64,000 nt of DNA. It comes from Clostridia bacterium. Lineage in GTDB: Bacteria; Bacillota; Clostridia; Lachnospirales; Lachnospiraceae. A model generated the notes under the pieces. The model saw nothing but the letters and a program-made list of their open reading frames with translations, ran no database searches and was not told the DNA's origin. Numbering within the stretch: the stretch's first letter is position 1; each line of letters opens with the position of its first letter. Below are positions 44,906-52,778 of this stretch, one piece after another. The translations under genes and the position numbers were made by a program. The stretch covers positions 186,001 to 250,000 of the forward strand of contig CAJTAT010000001.1 of NCBI GenBank assembly GCA_910574475.1. Direction: 5' to 3'.

Positions 44906-46105
44906 ATGAATACTGAAAATTCCATAGAACCTCTTATTCAATCATACGCTGTGGATTTTGCAAGTACTAATAATTTTCTGTTTGTCAAAGGAATTCAAGG
45001 TGACGGCCATAGTACAAGATATGTGGATATCACATTGTTAAATGAATCCCAACCCTATCTCATTAACCCGGATGCTGTTGAGATCGTCATTCGGGGTACG
45101 AAGCCTGACACAAAAGTCATCTTTAATGAATGTGAAATCTTAGACGCCAATACAATAAGAGTTGAAATCACACAACAAATGTCTGCAATCGCCGGAAGAA
45201 GTGAGTATGAAATATCCGTGATTGCCAAAAGAGAAAACAGAGCCCTCACATCTTTTCCGTTTTTTATTGTAATATCAAAATCTGCATTTGATGTAGGCTA
45301 TGTAGTATCTTCCGACGAATTTGGCCTGCTGGTTCAGAAGTTAAATGAAGTAAACAAATTAAATACAGATGTATCCGAATTAATTCAGGAAACTTTATCG
45401 GTTATTGAGGAAAGCAGAACCCAGACCAATGAGTGTGAAGCTGCAACGAATGAGGCCGTTGATGCCACGGATAAGTTAAAAGCATTTCATAAGGATGCGC
45501 AGGCGGCAGAAACTACCCGAAGAGAAAACGAAGAAAAAAGGCAATCAGACACTGCCGCTGCCATTTCAAATGCAGAGCAGGCCACACAAAATGCCATTTC
45601 CCAGACGGATACCATGAAAGCATTAGAGCAGGAAATAGAAGATGCTGAGGCCATTCGTATCAATGCTGAAAATGAAAGAGTCCTGCAGGCCATTGACTTT
45701 GCCAATGAGGAAGAGAAACGAAGGTCTAATGAAGTAATTCGCATTGAGAACGAAAATGAAAGAATTTCTGCTGAAAATATTAGAATTTCAAATGAAGAGC
45801 TGCGGCAGGCTCAGGAAGCCAAACGCGAAACAGATTTTCAAAATGCAATCAATGACTCCGCAGACGCCACAAATAGGGCCAACACTTCTGCATCCTACGC
45901 CCAGTCTGTTGGCGATGATTTAACAAACAGGCTAAACAGAGGCGAATTTAAAGGGGAAAAGGGCGACGATGGCGTCATTCACACCGTTTCCGGGCAATAC
46001 GCATTTCAAATTATAAACGGTGATCTGTATATGTTTTATACAGAGGGCGATGAACCCCTAGATCTGGAAATGGATGAAAACGGAGATTTAATTTTAACCA
46101 TTTGA
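44906..46105 (+). CDS. BppU-like baseplate upper protein
   Basis: 399 residues, GAAAGGAGG upstream. The N-terminal 130 residues (FVKGIQGDGHSTRYVDITLL, YEISVIAKRENRALTSFPFF) match the BppU_N domain. A long coiled coil follows (about 150-330), then a collagen-like FKGEKGDDGVI and a small beta domain. Links the tip to the fibres that follow. Confidence 0.83.
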   Translation: MNTENSIEPLIQSYAVDFASTNNFLFVKGIQGDGHSTRYVDITLLNESQPYLINPDAVEIVIRGTKPDTKVIFNECEILDANTIRVEITQQMSAIAGRSEYEISVIAKRENRALTSFPFFIVISKSAFDVGYVVSSDEFGLLVQKLNEVNKLNTDVSELIQETLSVIEESRTQTNECEAATNEAVDATDKLKAFHKDAQAAETTRRENEEKRQSDTAAAISNAEQATQNAISQTDTMKALEQEIEDAEAIRINAENERVLQAIDFANEEEKRRSNEVIRIENENERISAENIRISNEELRQAQEAKRETDFQNAINDSADATNRANTSASYAQSVGDDLTNRLNRGEFKGEKGDDGVIHTVSGQYAFQIINGDLYMFYTEGDEPLDLEMDENGDLILTI

Positions 46106-46132
46106 TATTGGAAGACTGAAAGGAGGATTTTT

Positions 46133-47470
46133 ATGCCACAAATAAATTTAGGTCATGTCAAAGGTGATCCTCTCACATGGGAAGATCTGACAGAAGAACA
46201 AAGATTATCATTAAAGGGAGAAAAGGGAGATACTCCCACTGTAAAAGCCGGAAAGACAACGATTGTCGAATACGATCAGGGGGCCAAGGTAACATCTCAA
46301 ACTACAGGAGATGTTACCTCTTTTGATTTCCAGATTCCAGTCGGGCAGGAACCACCCTTTTACGGAGCTTATGCAAATTTCCCAATTCCCGGAAACGTAA
46401 ACCGAACCTACATCGACGACACTGTAGATCCGCGCCTCATGTATACATGGAACGCCCAGGAAGAAAAGTATATCCTTACTGGCGGCGCCGGCGGAGCAGA
46501 CGGATCCAGCGTAGACATACCGCTGACCCTTCCATCCACTGGCTGGACAGGAACCACCGCCCCATATTCACAAACTATCACCGTCCCCCAGATGCGCGAG
46601 GGTATGACACCACTGTACTTCTTTTCCGGCACAGGTGACGATACCAGGTACGCTTTCTCCCTCATCACAGGCTATGAGACAGCCTATGCTCAGATCACCT
46701 TTTACGCAGCAGATCTGCCAGAGACAGACATTGATCTAACGCTCAAAGGCGTCCCCGCACAACAGCTGGAATTTGCTGACAATACAGTCGTTGTAGTAGT
46801 TCCTTTGGAAGGCTGGACGCTGAACGAGGACACCCAGCGCTATGAACAGTCTATCCCTGTAGAAGGCATGACCCCCGGTATGGGCGGATTATTTGACATT
46901 GTACGCTCCGGCCCCGTGCTTACAGTGGAGGAATCCAGGATTGTAGCCAATATCACGGATATCATCCGTCTGGAGGGCGCAATCAAGATTGTATGCCTGG
47001 AACCTCCCACAGCGCAGTATATGCTTGCTTTGTATGGGACATACACTCAGGCCACGGAAGGGACGACATTGTTGGCTGGGATGCAGAGTTGGTTTGATAA
47101 GGTTGATAAGATCACAGAAAATATTAGTGATGAATTCAGCACAACTAAGGACTATGCCCTTGGCGATTATTGCATCCGTGAGAATATGCTGTATAAATTC
47201 ACGGAGGAGAAAGAGGCTGGAGAATGGGATTCCACGAAGGTAGAACGGACTACGGTTGGCGGGGAGCTTGAGGGGGTAGGTGCAAAGTTGCTTCTATCTA
47301 ACATAAATTCCGTGGGTTTTACAGCAATTAATGATGGAAGATACGTCATACAGTTACGAGGAGACAATAAGGTGTTACATATTGTTTTAGATAAGACATA
47401 TATTCGTCTGGATTTTTATGAGGATGGCAACTTGTCTACTCCTGCTACAAGCACAACATTTAACCCTTAA
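46133..47470 (+). CDS. Tail fibre protein
   Basis: 445 residues, AAAGGAGGA upstream. N-terminal GHVKGDPLTWEDLTEEQRLS and a short collagen-like KGEKGDTPTV identify it as a fibre of the type found after BppU. Beta-rich central repeats with PLTLPSTGWTG and VVPLEGWTLNEDTQRYEQSI. The C-terminal part (SNINSVGFTAINDGRYVIQL) is a compact beta domain. No homopolymer tract, so it appears constitutive. Confidence 0.75.
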   Translation: MPQINLGHVKGDPLTWEDLTEEQRLSLKGEKGDTPTVKAGKTTIVEYDQGAKVTSQTTGDVTSFDFQIPVGQEPPFYGAYANFPIPGNVNRTYIDDTVDPRLMYTWNAQEEKYILTGGAGGADGSSVDIPLTLPSTGWTGTTAPYSQTITVPQMREGMTPLYFFSGTGDDTRYAFSLITGYETAYAQITFYAADLPETDIDLTLKGVPAQQLEFADNTVVVVVPLEGWTLNEDTQRYEQSIPVEGMTPGMGGLFDIVRSGPVLTVEESRIVANITDIIRLEGAIKIVCLEPPTAQYMLALYGTYTQATEGTTLLAGMQSWFDKVDKITENISDEFSTTKDYALGDYCIRENMLYKFTEEKEAGEWDSTKVERTTVGGELEGVGAKLLLSNINSVGFTAINDGRYVIQLRGDNKVLHIVLDKTYIRLDFYEDGNLSTPATSTTFNP

Positions 47471-47504
47471 TCTATCTTTACATTTTGCTCTTAAATACGC
47501 AAAA

Positions 47505-47532
47505 GGGGCAAGATCACATCCATATCTCGCCC
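47505..47532 (+). terminator. Hairpin between fibre and tip-protein array
   Basis: GGGGCAAGAT pairs with ATCTCGCCCC with one A-C mismatch. There is no following T-run, so it may be a processing or attenuation element rather than a terminator. The gap up to 47640 holds nothing else recognised. Confidence 0.35.
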
Positions 47533-47640
47533 CGCTCCCCAAATGAATGAACTTATCGAAAAACCAATTTCTTCGAAAGCTCAAATTTAATATGATTAAG
47601 ACAATGAATTACACAATATTATTAAAAAAGGAGACATCAT

Positions 47641-47979
47641 ATGCCGAATATATCAAGTCCAGGAACTGGAAATTTGGAGCTTATGGAAAAAATTGAAAAG
47701 CTTGAACAAGCGAATGATAAATTAAAAAATAGTATAGTATTTAAATATATTGTAGTAAATTTTGAGAATGGAGCAGTAGTACTAAATGAATCAGATTTAG
47801 GTGTTTCTCTTGGCTTTAAAGGTGTATTTGTACAAGAGCTCTATAATAGAAGTATAAATCCAGCACTAACAACATATGTGGTACAGATGGCAAGCCCTTC
47901 TCTTATTATATATGCAAGAAATAATGGAAATGCACTAGTAAATGGAACTAAAGTTTTATATTTACTTTTTGCATATTAA
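47641..47979 (+). CDS. Tail tip/knob protein 1, no homopolymer tract
   Basis: 112 residues, AAAAAGGAG upstream. MPNISSPGTGNLELMEKIEK then LEQANDKLKNS coiled coil, followed by a small beta domain (VSLGFKGVFVQELYNRSINP). Same plan as the four following genes but with GTG instead of a poly-G run. Therefore it should always be expressed. Probable trimeric adhesive tip; family relation to known receptor-binding proteins not recognised. Confidence 0.7.
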   Translation: MPNISSPGTGNLELMEKIEKLEQANDKLKNSIVFKYIVVNFENGAVVLNESDLGVSLGFKGVFVQELYNRSINPALTTYVVQMASPSLIIYARNNGNALVNGTKVLYLLFAY

Positions 47980-47996
47980 AAATTAGGAGGAAAATT

Positions 47997-48435
47997 ATGC
48001 AATATATGGGTAATCTTGGAGGGGGGGGGGAACTCCCTCTCACTAATTAAAGATATTAATAAGATGCGCGAAGCGCAGATTTTTTCATTTGAAGAACGCT
48101 GTATAGGTACATGGGTTGATGGGAAACCGTTATATCGAAAGATGATTGATTTTGGAACATTACCTGCAAATGATTTTAAATCAGTTGTAGTAGAAATAGA
48201 TAATGTCCGACATCAACACATCAATTTAGGAGAAAGTATGTGGTTAGCTTCTGCACAGTCTTACTCTTCCACGGCTACAATTTATACATTTATTTATTGT
48301 ACATACATAGAAAGAGTATATGTTTCTATTAATTCTTCAAGCAAAAAAGTTATAGATATAAAAACCAATAATGTAGATGCCGAAAAATACAAAGCACTTA
48401 TCTGCTATGAATATACGAAATCAACTGATTATTAA
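47997..48435 (+). CDS. Tail tip protein 2, phase-variable, out of frame here
   Basis: AGGAGG precedes ATG 47997. The frame begins MQYMGNLGGGG and with G10 ends after 17 codons. With 9 or 12 G it would run on as NSLSLIKDINKMREAQIFSF to YEYTKSTDY, a protein of about 146 residues with an intact beta domain (RCIGTWVDGKPLYRKMIDFG). The long open frame in the wrong phase, with good codon use, shows it is a working gene in the OFF state rather than a decayed one. Confidence 0.78.
48021..48030 (+). repeat. G10 tract in tip gene 2
   Basis: Ten G directly after codon 8. Frame needs a multiple of three (9 or 12), so the gene is OFF in this assembly. Confidence 0.85.
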
Positions 48436-48448
48436 GGAGGAAATAGCC

Positions 48449-48798
48449 ATGCAGTATGCAGGAAATTTAGGGGGGGGGGTAGCGCAGCTACCCTAGCGAT
48501 TTTAGAAAAATTAGAAAAATTGGAACAGGAAAATCATCAAATAAAACAATCACTAGGCAACTTTTTGAATGGAACAAATATTGCTTCTGCATCTCACGAT
48601 TTAAATACTTTAAAATCATTTGGAGCATATTATGCAAATCAACAAACAAAAAATACTCCACCAAATTCCAGTGGTGGATGTGTGGTTTTGGTGTTTGGTT
48701 TAAAAAATGAACGTATAGCACAGTTATCGACAAACGGCGGAACTATATGTATACGATATTTTAATGGAACTACTTGGAGTTCATGGACAACAAAATAA
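48449..48798 (+). CDS. Tail tip protein 3, phase-variable, out of frame here
   Basis: AAGGAGG precedes ATG 48449. MQYAGNLGGG and G10 give a stop after 15 codons. With 8 or 11 G the frame joins SAATLAILEKLEKLEQENHQ, a coiled coil, and then a beta knob ending CIRYFNGTTWSSWTTK, which has the pyocin-knob-like WS.W ending seen also in silent cassette 3 (DGTWSQWSVK). Confidence 0.78.
48470..48479 (+). repeat. G10 tract in tip gene 3
   Basis: Ten G at codon 8; the frame needs 8 or 11, so OFF here. Confidence 0.85.
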
Positions 48799-48818
48799 TC
48801 ATTAAGGAGGAAATAACT

Positions 48819-49163
48819 ATGAGTTTAGCAAATGGGGGGGGGGGCGGAAGCCTCGAAATTTTTAGGAAAATTAAGGAATTAGAGTTGAAGGTTATTCAAT
48901 TAGAAACAGAAAATCAAAATAAATTGTCAACTAATCCACAATACATAACCAAAGTGCCATCAGGTACAAAAGTACAATTTTTTAGTGCAGATGCAGATAT
49001 TAATATAGCTACAGGGAAAATTCCCACCTACTCAAAAGGAATATATATTCCCAGCAGAAGTGCTAGTGATGCTGTTTTAATTGCTGTTGATATTGTAGGT
49101 GGAAATAAGTTAATTACAGCAATCAAAGTAAATGGAGCATGGCAAAATATAAGAATAATATAG
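48819..49163 (+). CDS. Tail tip protein 4, phase-variable, in frame here
   Basis: AAGGAGG precedes ATG 48819. MSLANGGGGGSLEIFRKIKE with G11 in frame, then coiled coil LELKVIQLETENQNK and beta domain to NGAWQNIRII; 114 residues. By frame counting it is the only one of the four tract genes that is ON in this assembly. Confidence 0.82.
   Translation: MSLANGGGGGSLEIFRKIKELELKVIQLETENQNKLSTNPQYITKVPSGTKVQFFSADADINIATGKIPTYSKGIYIPSRSASDAVLIAVDIVGGNKLITAIKVNGAWQNIRII
48834..48844 (+). repeat. G11 tract in tip gene 4
   Basis: Eleven G starting after codon 5; in frame with the rest of the gene. Confidence 0.85.
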
Positions 49164-49178
49164 TAGGAGGTTTATTAT

Positions 49179-49596
49179 ATGATAGGAAATTACCCCCCCC
49201 CTGTATGAATTAGGGGAAATTCAAGCATTAAAACAGGAAAATAAGGAGCTAAAAGAACGGCTTGATAGTATTGGGACTGTCTATGGAGGCAGTTTCCTTG
49301 GAAAAATTCTTACAGCAGGAGAATATGTAGAAGTTGCACAAGTAGAAGTGCCACCTGGCACATATTTGTTGGTTGGATCGGCTCAGATAAATGTATCATC
49401 GGATAATATTTTTGCTTTGTTATTGGAGAATAATATATGTGTAAGGTTTAACGGCAGTAGCGGTGGTGGCGCAAGTGCTTCCATTGTAAAAAAAACTGAT
49501 ACAAGCAAAATCTTTCGCATGTACGTATACAAACCACAAATCGAAACTACTGTAAAAACTAGCGGAGTATATTTTCAAGCAATTAAAATCAAATAA
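49179..49596 (+). CDS. Tail tip protein 5, phase-variable, out of frame here
   Basis: AGGAGG precedes ATG 49179. MIGNYPPPV with C9 stops after 9 codons. With 8 or 11 C the frame continues LYELGEIQALKQENKELKER, a coiled coil, then a beta domain ending VKTSGVYFQAIKIK. Here the tract codes for proline rather than glycine, yet the tract position and gene plan are as in genes 2-4. Confidence 0.78.
49193..49201 (+). repeat. C9 tract in tip gene 5
   Basis: Nine C at codon 5; frame needs 8 or 11, so OFF here. Confidence 0.85.
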
Positions 49597-49611
49597 AGGA
49601 GGAATAAAACT

Positions 49612-50136
49612 ATGTTAAACCCAAAAACAGGCACAGTCTGGACACCAGATATTCGGCCAGATAAAATAGAAACATTCGAAGAAATATATACATCAGAAGG
49701 AGGTGAGCAGCAGGCTGTTACATACAAGATTGTAGACAATCATCCAATTCTTAATAAAGTTTTGGACAAGTTTGCGTTCTTTAAAACCCATGTCTCCGCC
49801 ATCTGGTACAACAAACTTGCCAATATCACTCTCAAGCAAAAACTAGATGAAATGGATGCGGGGATTCAAGACGTAAGTGCAAAGATGGAACTCTTAATGT
49901 ATGTAAAGACCGATGTAAAACAATTAAATGCCGGAAATAATTCATTCATTGTAGAACCTCCATCCGTTGAAGGATATAAAGTTGTTGGTTTGATGTGTGC
50001 AAGAGTAGGCTCGCCAGATGTTATTGTAAAAGGCATAATTAGCAGAGATAGTGCAGGACGAGTTGAAATCCAAAATAATGCTAATGCATCTGAACATAAT
50101 GTTATGACTTCTTGGCTTATTCAAAAAATAATATAA
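49612..50136 (+). CDS. Tail tip protein 6, shufflon gene with currently expressed cassette 1
   Basis: 174 residues, AAAGGAGG upstream. Residues 1-91 (MLNPKTGTVWTPDIRPDKIE to IQDVSAK) form the constant part. The recombination site codes for QDVSAK (86-91). From residue 92 the variable cassette MELLMYVKTDVKQLNAGNNS runs to SWLIQKII. The three other cassettes found nearby would replace this end after inversion. The constant part shows FAFFKTHVSAIWYNKLANIT, a helix-rich attachment region. Fibre tip by position. Confidence 0.8.
   Translation: MLNPKTGTVWTPDIRPDKIETFEEIYTSEGGEQQAVTYKIVDNHPILNKVLDKFAFFKTHVSAIWYNKLANITLKQKLDEMDAGIQDVSAKMELLMYVKTDVKQLNAGNNSFIVEPPSVEGYKVVGLMCARVGSPDVIVKGIISRDSAGRVEIQNNANASEHNVMTSWLIQKII
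49867..49884 (+). other. Shufflon recombination site S1
   Basis: CAAGACGTAAGTGCAAAG, in frame in the constant part of gene 6. Identical over 18 bp to S4 (opposite orientation) and 14/18 to S2 and S3. Confidence 0.82.
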
Positions 50137-50174
50137 ATGAAATATCATTACTGGAACGTTGATTCATGATTTAA

Positions 50175-50498
50175 TTAGTATGTAAACGAACCTTGAATGT
50201 AAAATCTTATTCCTGATGTGACAGCATTACCATAAAGTTCACAATTGCCATTGTTTCTTATCCACAATGTTGCTATTTCTGAAAAAGATGAAGAGTTATT
50301 ACGCACTGGGACAACAATATAATTAATTGCTGGTCGGTAAGGGCTTTTAAATGTACCTATAACACCACCATAAGAAATATTAGAAGTTGTAACACATTCC
50401 ATATGAAATGTTATTGTATGGCCAACCCTATATGCTCGAAAGACATTTGTAGTTATACCATCAGCAAAAGAAAAAAGTTCTGCTTGAGTAACATTTGT
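50175..50498 (-). CDS. Silent tip cassette 2
   Basis: No start codon with ribosome site. Read from site S2 the frame is open: TNVTQAELFSFADGITTNVF through FRAYRVGHTITFHMECVT to YIQGSFTY and TAA. Opposite in orientation to gene 6. After inversion S1 x S2 it would follow DVSAK in frame. A decayed relative lies at 54490-54720. Confidence 0.78.
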   Translation of the reverse strand, partial: TNVTQAELFSFADGITTNVFRAYRVGHTITFHMECVTTSNISYGGVIGTFKSPYRPAINYIVVPVRNNSSSFSEIATLWIRNNGNCELYGNAVTSGIRFYIQGSFTY

Positions 50499-50516
50499 CT
50501 TTGCATTTTGGTCTTA
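50499..50516 (-). other. Shufflon recombination site S2
   Basis: Minus strand TAAGACCAAAATGCAAAG, at the start of cassette 2. It also overlaps the probable -35 region (TTGGTC, 50508-50513) of the recombinase promoter. Confidence 0.78.
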
Positions 50517-50537
50517 TTTTGTGTATTCTGGTATACT
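50508..50537 (+). promoter_or_regulatory. Possible recombinase promoter overlapping S2
   Basis: TTGGTC (50508-50513), 18 nt, TATACT (50532-50537). The -35 box lies inside site S2, so recombination at S2 would exchange the sequence upstream of the -10. Confidence 0.45.
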
Positions 50538-50566
50538 ATTCCCATCAAAAAGGAGGGATGAATACC

Positions 50567-51565
50567 ATGAAAGAACAACTTATTAATAATGTGTTGCAGT
50601 TCCTAGTCGGAAAACTGCCTCCTGAGTACAACTCTGACTTACGATTATTCTTATATTATCAATTGTCAGAGTATGAAGTGACCAAAAAATGTACGGATGT
50701 GGCTGTGTTAGAGGAGAAAACTTATATGGACTACCTCTATATGTATCTGGCTTCCCTGAAAATGGCTGGCCGGAGTGACAAAACCATTGAACACTACAAG
50801 CTTCAACTGGGGCTGATGCTTCATAACCTTAAAAAGCCAGTCCAGGAGATTACTACGGAGGACTTATTTACCTACTTGGCACAGTGCAAAGCTGTTCGTC
50901 AAGTAGGAAATCGTTACTTAAACAATAAAAGGATCTGCTTTAACAGCTTCTTTACATGGCTCCAGAAGAAAAAGCATATTATCTATAACCCAGCAAGCGG
51001 CCTTGACCAAATCCGCTATGAAAAGAAGGTCAAGAAACCGTATTCAGATGAAGAGCGCGAAATTCTACGCTGTGCCTGCAAAAAGGAACGAGATTTAGCA
51101 GTGATTGAGCTACTTTACAGCACAGGGATGCGTGTAGGCGAATTAGTCCGTCTAAATCGTCAAGACATTCACTTTGATTCTATGGATTGCATTGTATTCG
51201 GTAAGGGGTCAAAGGAGCGGGAAGTATACCTAAATGCTTCAAGCTGCTATCACCTGAAAAAGTACCTTTTGTCCAGGAAAGACGCCAATTCGGCCCTGTT
51301 TGTCTCATCCAAATCACCTTATTTACGTTTAAGTGAGCATGGTATTCGCCAAATGCTACAGCGGCTGGGGCTTCGTGCGGGTGTAGAAAAGGTACATCCA
51401 CACCGTTACAGAGCCACAGCCGCCACAAATGCTCTTAACAGAGGGATGCCTATACAAGATGTACAAGCGCTGCTTGGCCACGAAAATATCAGTACCACCA
51501 TGATTTACTGTACAGTGGCTCGTGATAATGTCCGGGCAGCTCATAAGCGATATTTGTCAGCATAA
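50567..51565 (+). CDS. Tyrosine recombinase (shufflon invertase)
   Basis: 332 residues from ATG 50567, 10 nt after AGGAGG; the longer frame from 50495 has no site. N-terminal SAM-like domain (YLASLKMAGRSDKTIEHYKL) and catalytic domain with the complete set: R in STGMRVGEL, K in FGKGSKEREV, HPHRYR (H..R), LLGHENIS (H) and Tyr in TTMIYC. XerC/Rci-like size. It lies between cassettes 2 and 3, so its probable job is inversion of these cassettes rather than integration. No att repeats were found that would suit an integrase. Confidence 0.88.
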   Translation: MKEQLINNVLQFLVGKLPPEYNSDLRLFLYYQLSEYEVTKKCTDVAVLEEKTYMDYLYMYLASLKMAGRSDKTIEHYKLQLGLMLHNLKKPVQEITTEDLFTYLAQCKAVRQVGNRYLNNKRICFNSFFTWLQKKKHIIYNPASGLDQIRYEKKVKKPYSDEEREILRCACKKERDLAVIELLYSTGMRVGELVRLNRQDIHFDSMDCIVFGKGSKEREVYLNASSCYHLKKYLLSRKDANSALFVSSKSPYLRLSEHGIRQMLQRLGLRAGVEKVHPHRYRATAATNALNRGMPIQDVQALLGHENISTTMIYCTVARDNVRAAHKRYLSA

Positions 51566-51651
51566 TACATAAAGCCATATAACCATTTCTACTCCTGGAA
51601 CATTTCAGGAGCTTTTGTCATGGAAAGATAAAGGAATTCCTCTAAAATATC

Positions 51652-51779
51652 TTGTTTTTCATAAACGGATATGATATATTCATAATATAAAAAGAGCAAC
51701 CGCCCACAAGGTGGGTTGACCAATAATGTAGATAGAAACTCCACCCCATTACCGGCCAAAGTTTTAGGGGTGGTTTTTC
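51652..51779 (+). ncRNA. Type I antitoxin RNA (unit 2) with promoter
   Basis: TTGTTT (51652-51657), 17 nt, TATATT (51675-51680); RNA from about 51687. Hairpin CCCACAAGGTGGG and a terminator with CCACCCC / GGGGTGG and TTTTT (to 51779). It converges with the toxin gene and meets its 3' end. A second, cut copy lies at 26719. Confidence 0.72.
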
Positions 51780-51788
51780 TATGTAGCC

Positions 51789-51878
51789 TTACTTACAAAA
51801 CGTAAAAACGAATGTAAGCAATGCCAAAAGGAACAGACCAAAGGTCATTAGATCCTTAAAATCAAAATGATTTTTCAT
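51789..51878 (-). CDS. Type I toxin, holin-like peptide (unit 2)
   Basis: 29 residues from ATG 51878: MKNHFDFKDLMTFGLFLLAL then LTFVFTFCK. GGGGGTGAT precedes the start. One transmembrane helix with a short charged N-terminus, as in the putative holin-like toxin family of Firmicutes. A longer frame to 51986 has no ribosome site. The pair could stabilise the invertible region. Confidence 0.82.
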   Translation of the reverse strand: MKNHFDFKDLMTFGLFLLALLTFVFTFCK

Positions 51879-51943
51879 AGGCATCACCCCCATTCTGTCA
51901 GAATGAAAGGTCAGCCCACCCTGCAACACGATTGCTCTACTCA

Positions 51944-51973
51944 AAATATAGCATAGATTTTGACATATGACAA
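51944..51973 (-). promoter_or_regulatory. Toxin promoter (unit 2)
   Basis: Minus-strand TTGTCA (51968-51973), 18 nt, TATATT (51944-51949), just inside site S3. Confidence 0.55.
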
Positions 51974-51990
51974 CATTTTTAGACAATGAA

Positions 51991-52008
51991 TAAGCCCAAA
52001 ATGCAAAG
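51991..52008 (+). other. Shufflon recombination site S3
   Basis: TAAGCCCAAAATGCAAAG; 17/18 identical to S2 in the opposite orientation. Confidence 0.78.
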
Positions 52009-52251
52009 TTGCCTATCTATAATATTACAGAGAGGTATGGGGATGGAGACTGTAATAGCATTGTGACACCTGGATTTTTTAACGCATTGGTATATGCAAA
52101 TGTTAAAAATGGACCTGGATTCTATTGTTATATTCTAGTACTTAAATTTTTGAATAACAATCTTACTCAAATTGCTTTTGGGTATAATGAAACTAAAATA
52201 TCGATTCGTTATCGCTATGATGGAACTTGGTCACAATGGTCAGTGAAATAA
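52009..52251 (+). CDS. Silent tip cassette 3
   Basis: Open frame from S3: LPIYNITERYGDGDCNSIVT to ISIRYRYDGTWSQWSVK. No start codon with a ribosome site. The pyocin-knob-like WSQWSVK ending matches tip gene 3. A further stretch to 52410 reads FTTFYGNYENIKPGTGFSIH in one frame and looks like the remains of another knob. Confidence 0.75.
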   Translation: MPIYNITERYGDGDCNSIVTPGFFNALVYANVKNGPGFYCYILVLKFLNNNLTQIAFGYNETKISIRYRYDGTWSQWSVK

Positions 52252-52429
52252 TATCTTTTCGCCTTCACTACTTTCTATGGGAATTATGAAAATATTAAAC
52301 CAGGAACAGGTTTTTCTATTCATGGAACACATAGAAAGTTTTTTGACGGAACCGCAAATGATTTCATTACTATATTGAATTTGAAATTATTTTGTATGTA
52401 GTAATTTCTACTTGTGTACAATGCTCCTT

Positions 52430-52711
52430 TTAATCTGCTGATATATAACTTCCTGATATCATCAATCGTTTATTTGCTTCAATGGTTACATTGGAAATTA
52501 TTGATCCTGCGTTTGTTACAAGTGGGTTAAGTATAGTTCCATTAGTTACATTTGAACAAGAGATCGGAGCATAAGCACTTCTTGTTTTTGGAAATGATCC
52601 ATTAGGAAAAATTACACCATTAGGCACTATGCTATTTGTTGTTGTAATTGAAGTTGTTATAACGACCAACCTTCCTACTTTGATATATCCTGGCGCTTTG
52701 ACATCTTGTAA
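52430..52711 (-). CDS. Silent tip cassette 4
   Basis: Read from site S4: LQDVKAPGYIKVGRLVVITT, then NGVIFPNGSFPKTRSAYAPI to KRLMISGSYISAD. Beta-rich, typical of tip domains. Inversion between S1 and S4 would put it behind the constant part of gene 6, in frame. Confidence 0.78.
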   Translation of the reverse strand, partial: LQDVKAPGYIKVGRLVVITTSITTTNSIVPNGVIFPNGSFPKTRSAYAPISCSNVTNGTILNPLVTNAGSIISNVTIEANKRLMISGSYISAD

Positions 52712-52729
52712 CTTTGCACTTACGTCTTG
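52712..52729 (-). other. Shufflon recombination site S4
   Basis: Minus strand CAAGACGTAAGTGCAAAG; identical to S1. The upstream sequence differs from the constant part of gene 6, so the identity is confined to the site. Confidence 0.82.
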
Positions 52730-52778
52730 CTTTATGGTAAAAATTAGCCTATAATTGCTACAAAAATACACGGATAAA

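Noticed and set aside
47997..49201. Poly-G and poly-C tracts as sequencing or assembly errors in decayed genes
   Set aside because: Four tracts at the same gene position, each with its own ribosome site and long intact frames, are unlikely as errors. Single tract lengths in the assembly may still be wrong by one.
50567..51565. The tyrosine recombinase as the phage integrase using ssrA or tRNA-Glu
   Set aside because: No copy of the tmRNA or tRNA 3' end was found at the other border, and the gene sits between inverted 18-bp sites with alternative cassettes, which fits an invertase better. An integrase role cannot be fully excluded.
26719..51760. Direct repeats of about 110 bp at 26719 and 51652 as attachment sites of the element
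   Set aside because: Both contain the same promoter and hairpins and match a type I antitoxin RNA; they are gene copies, not att sites.
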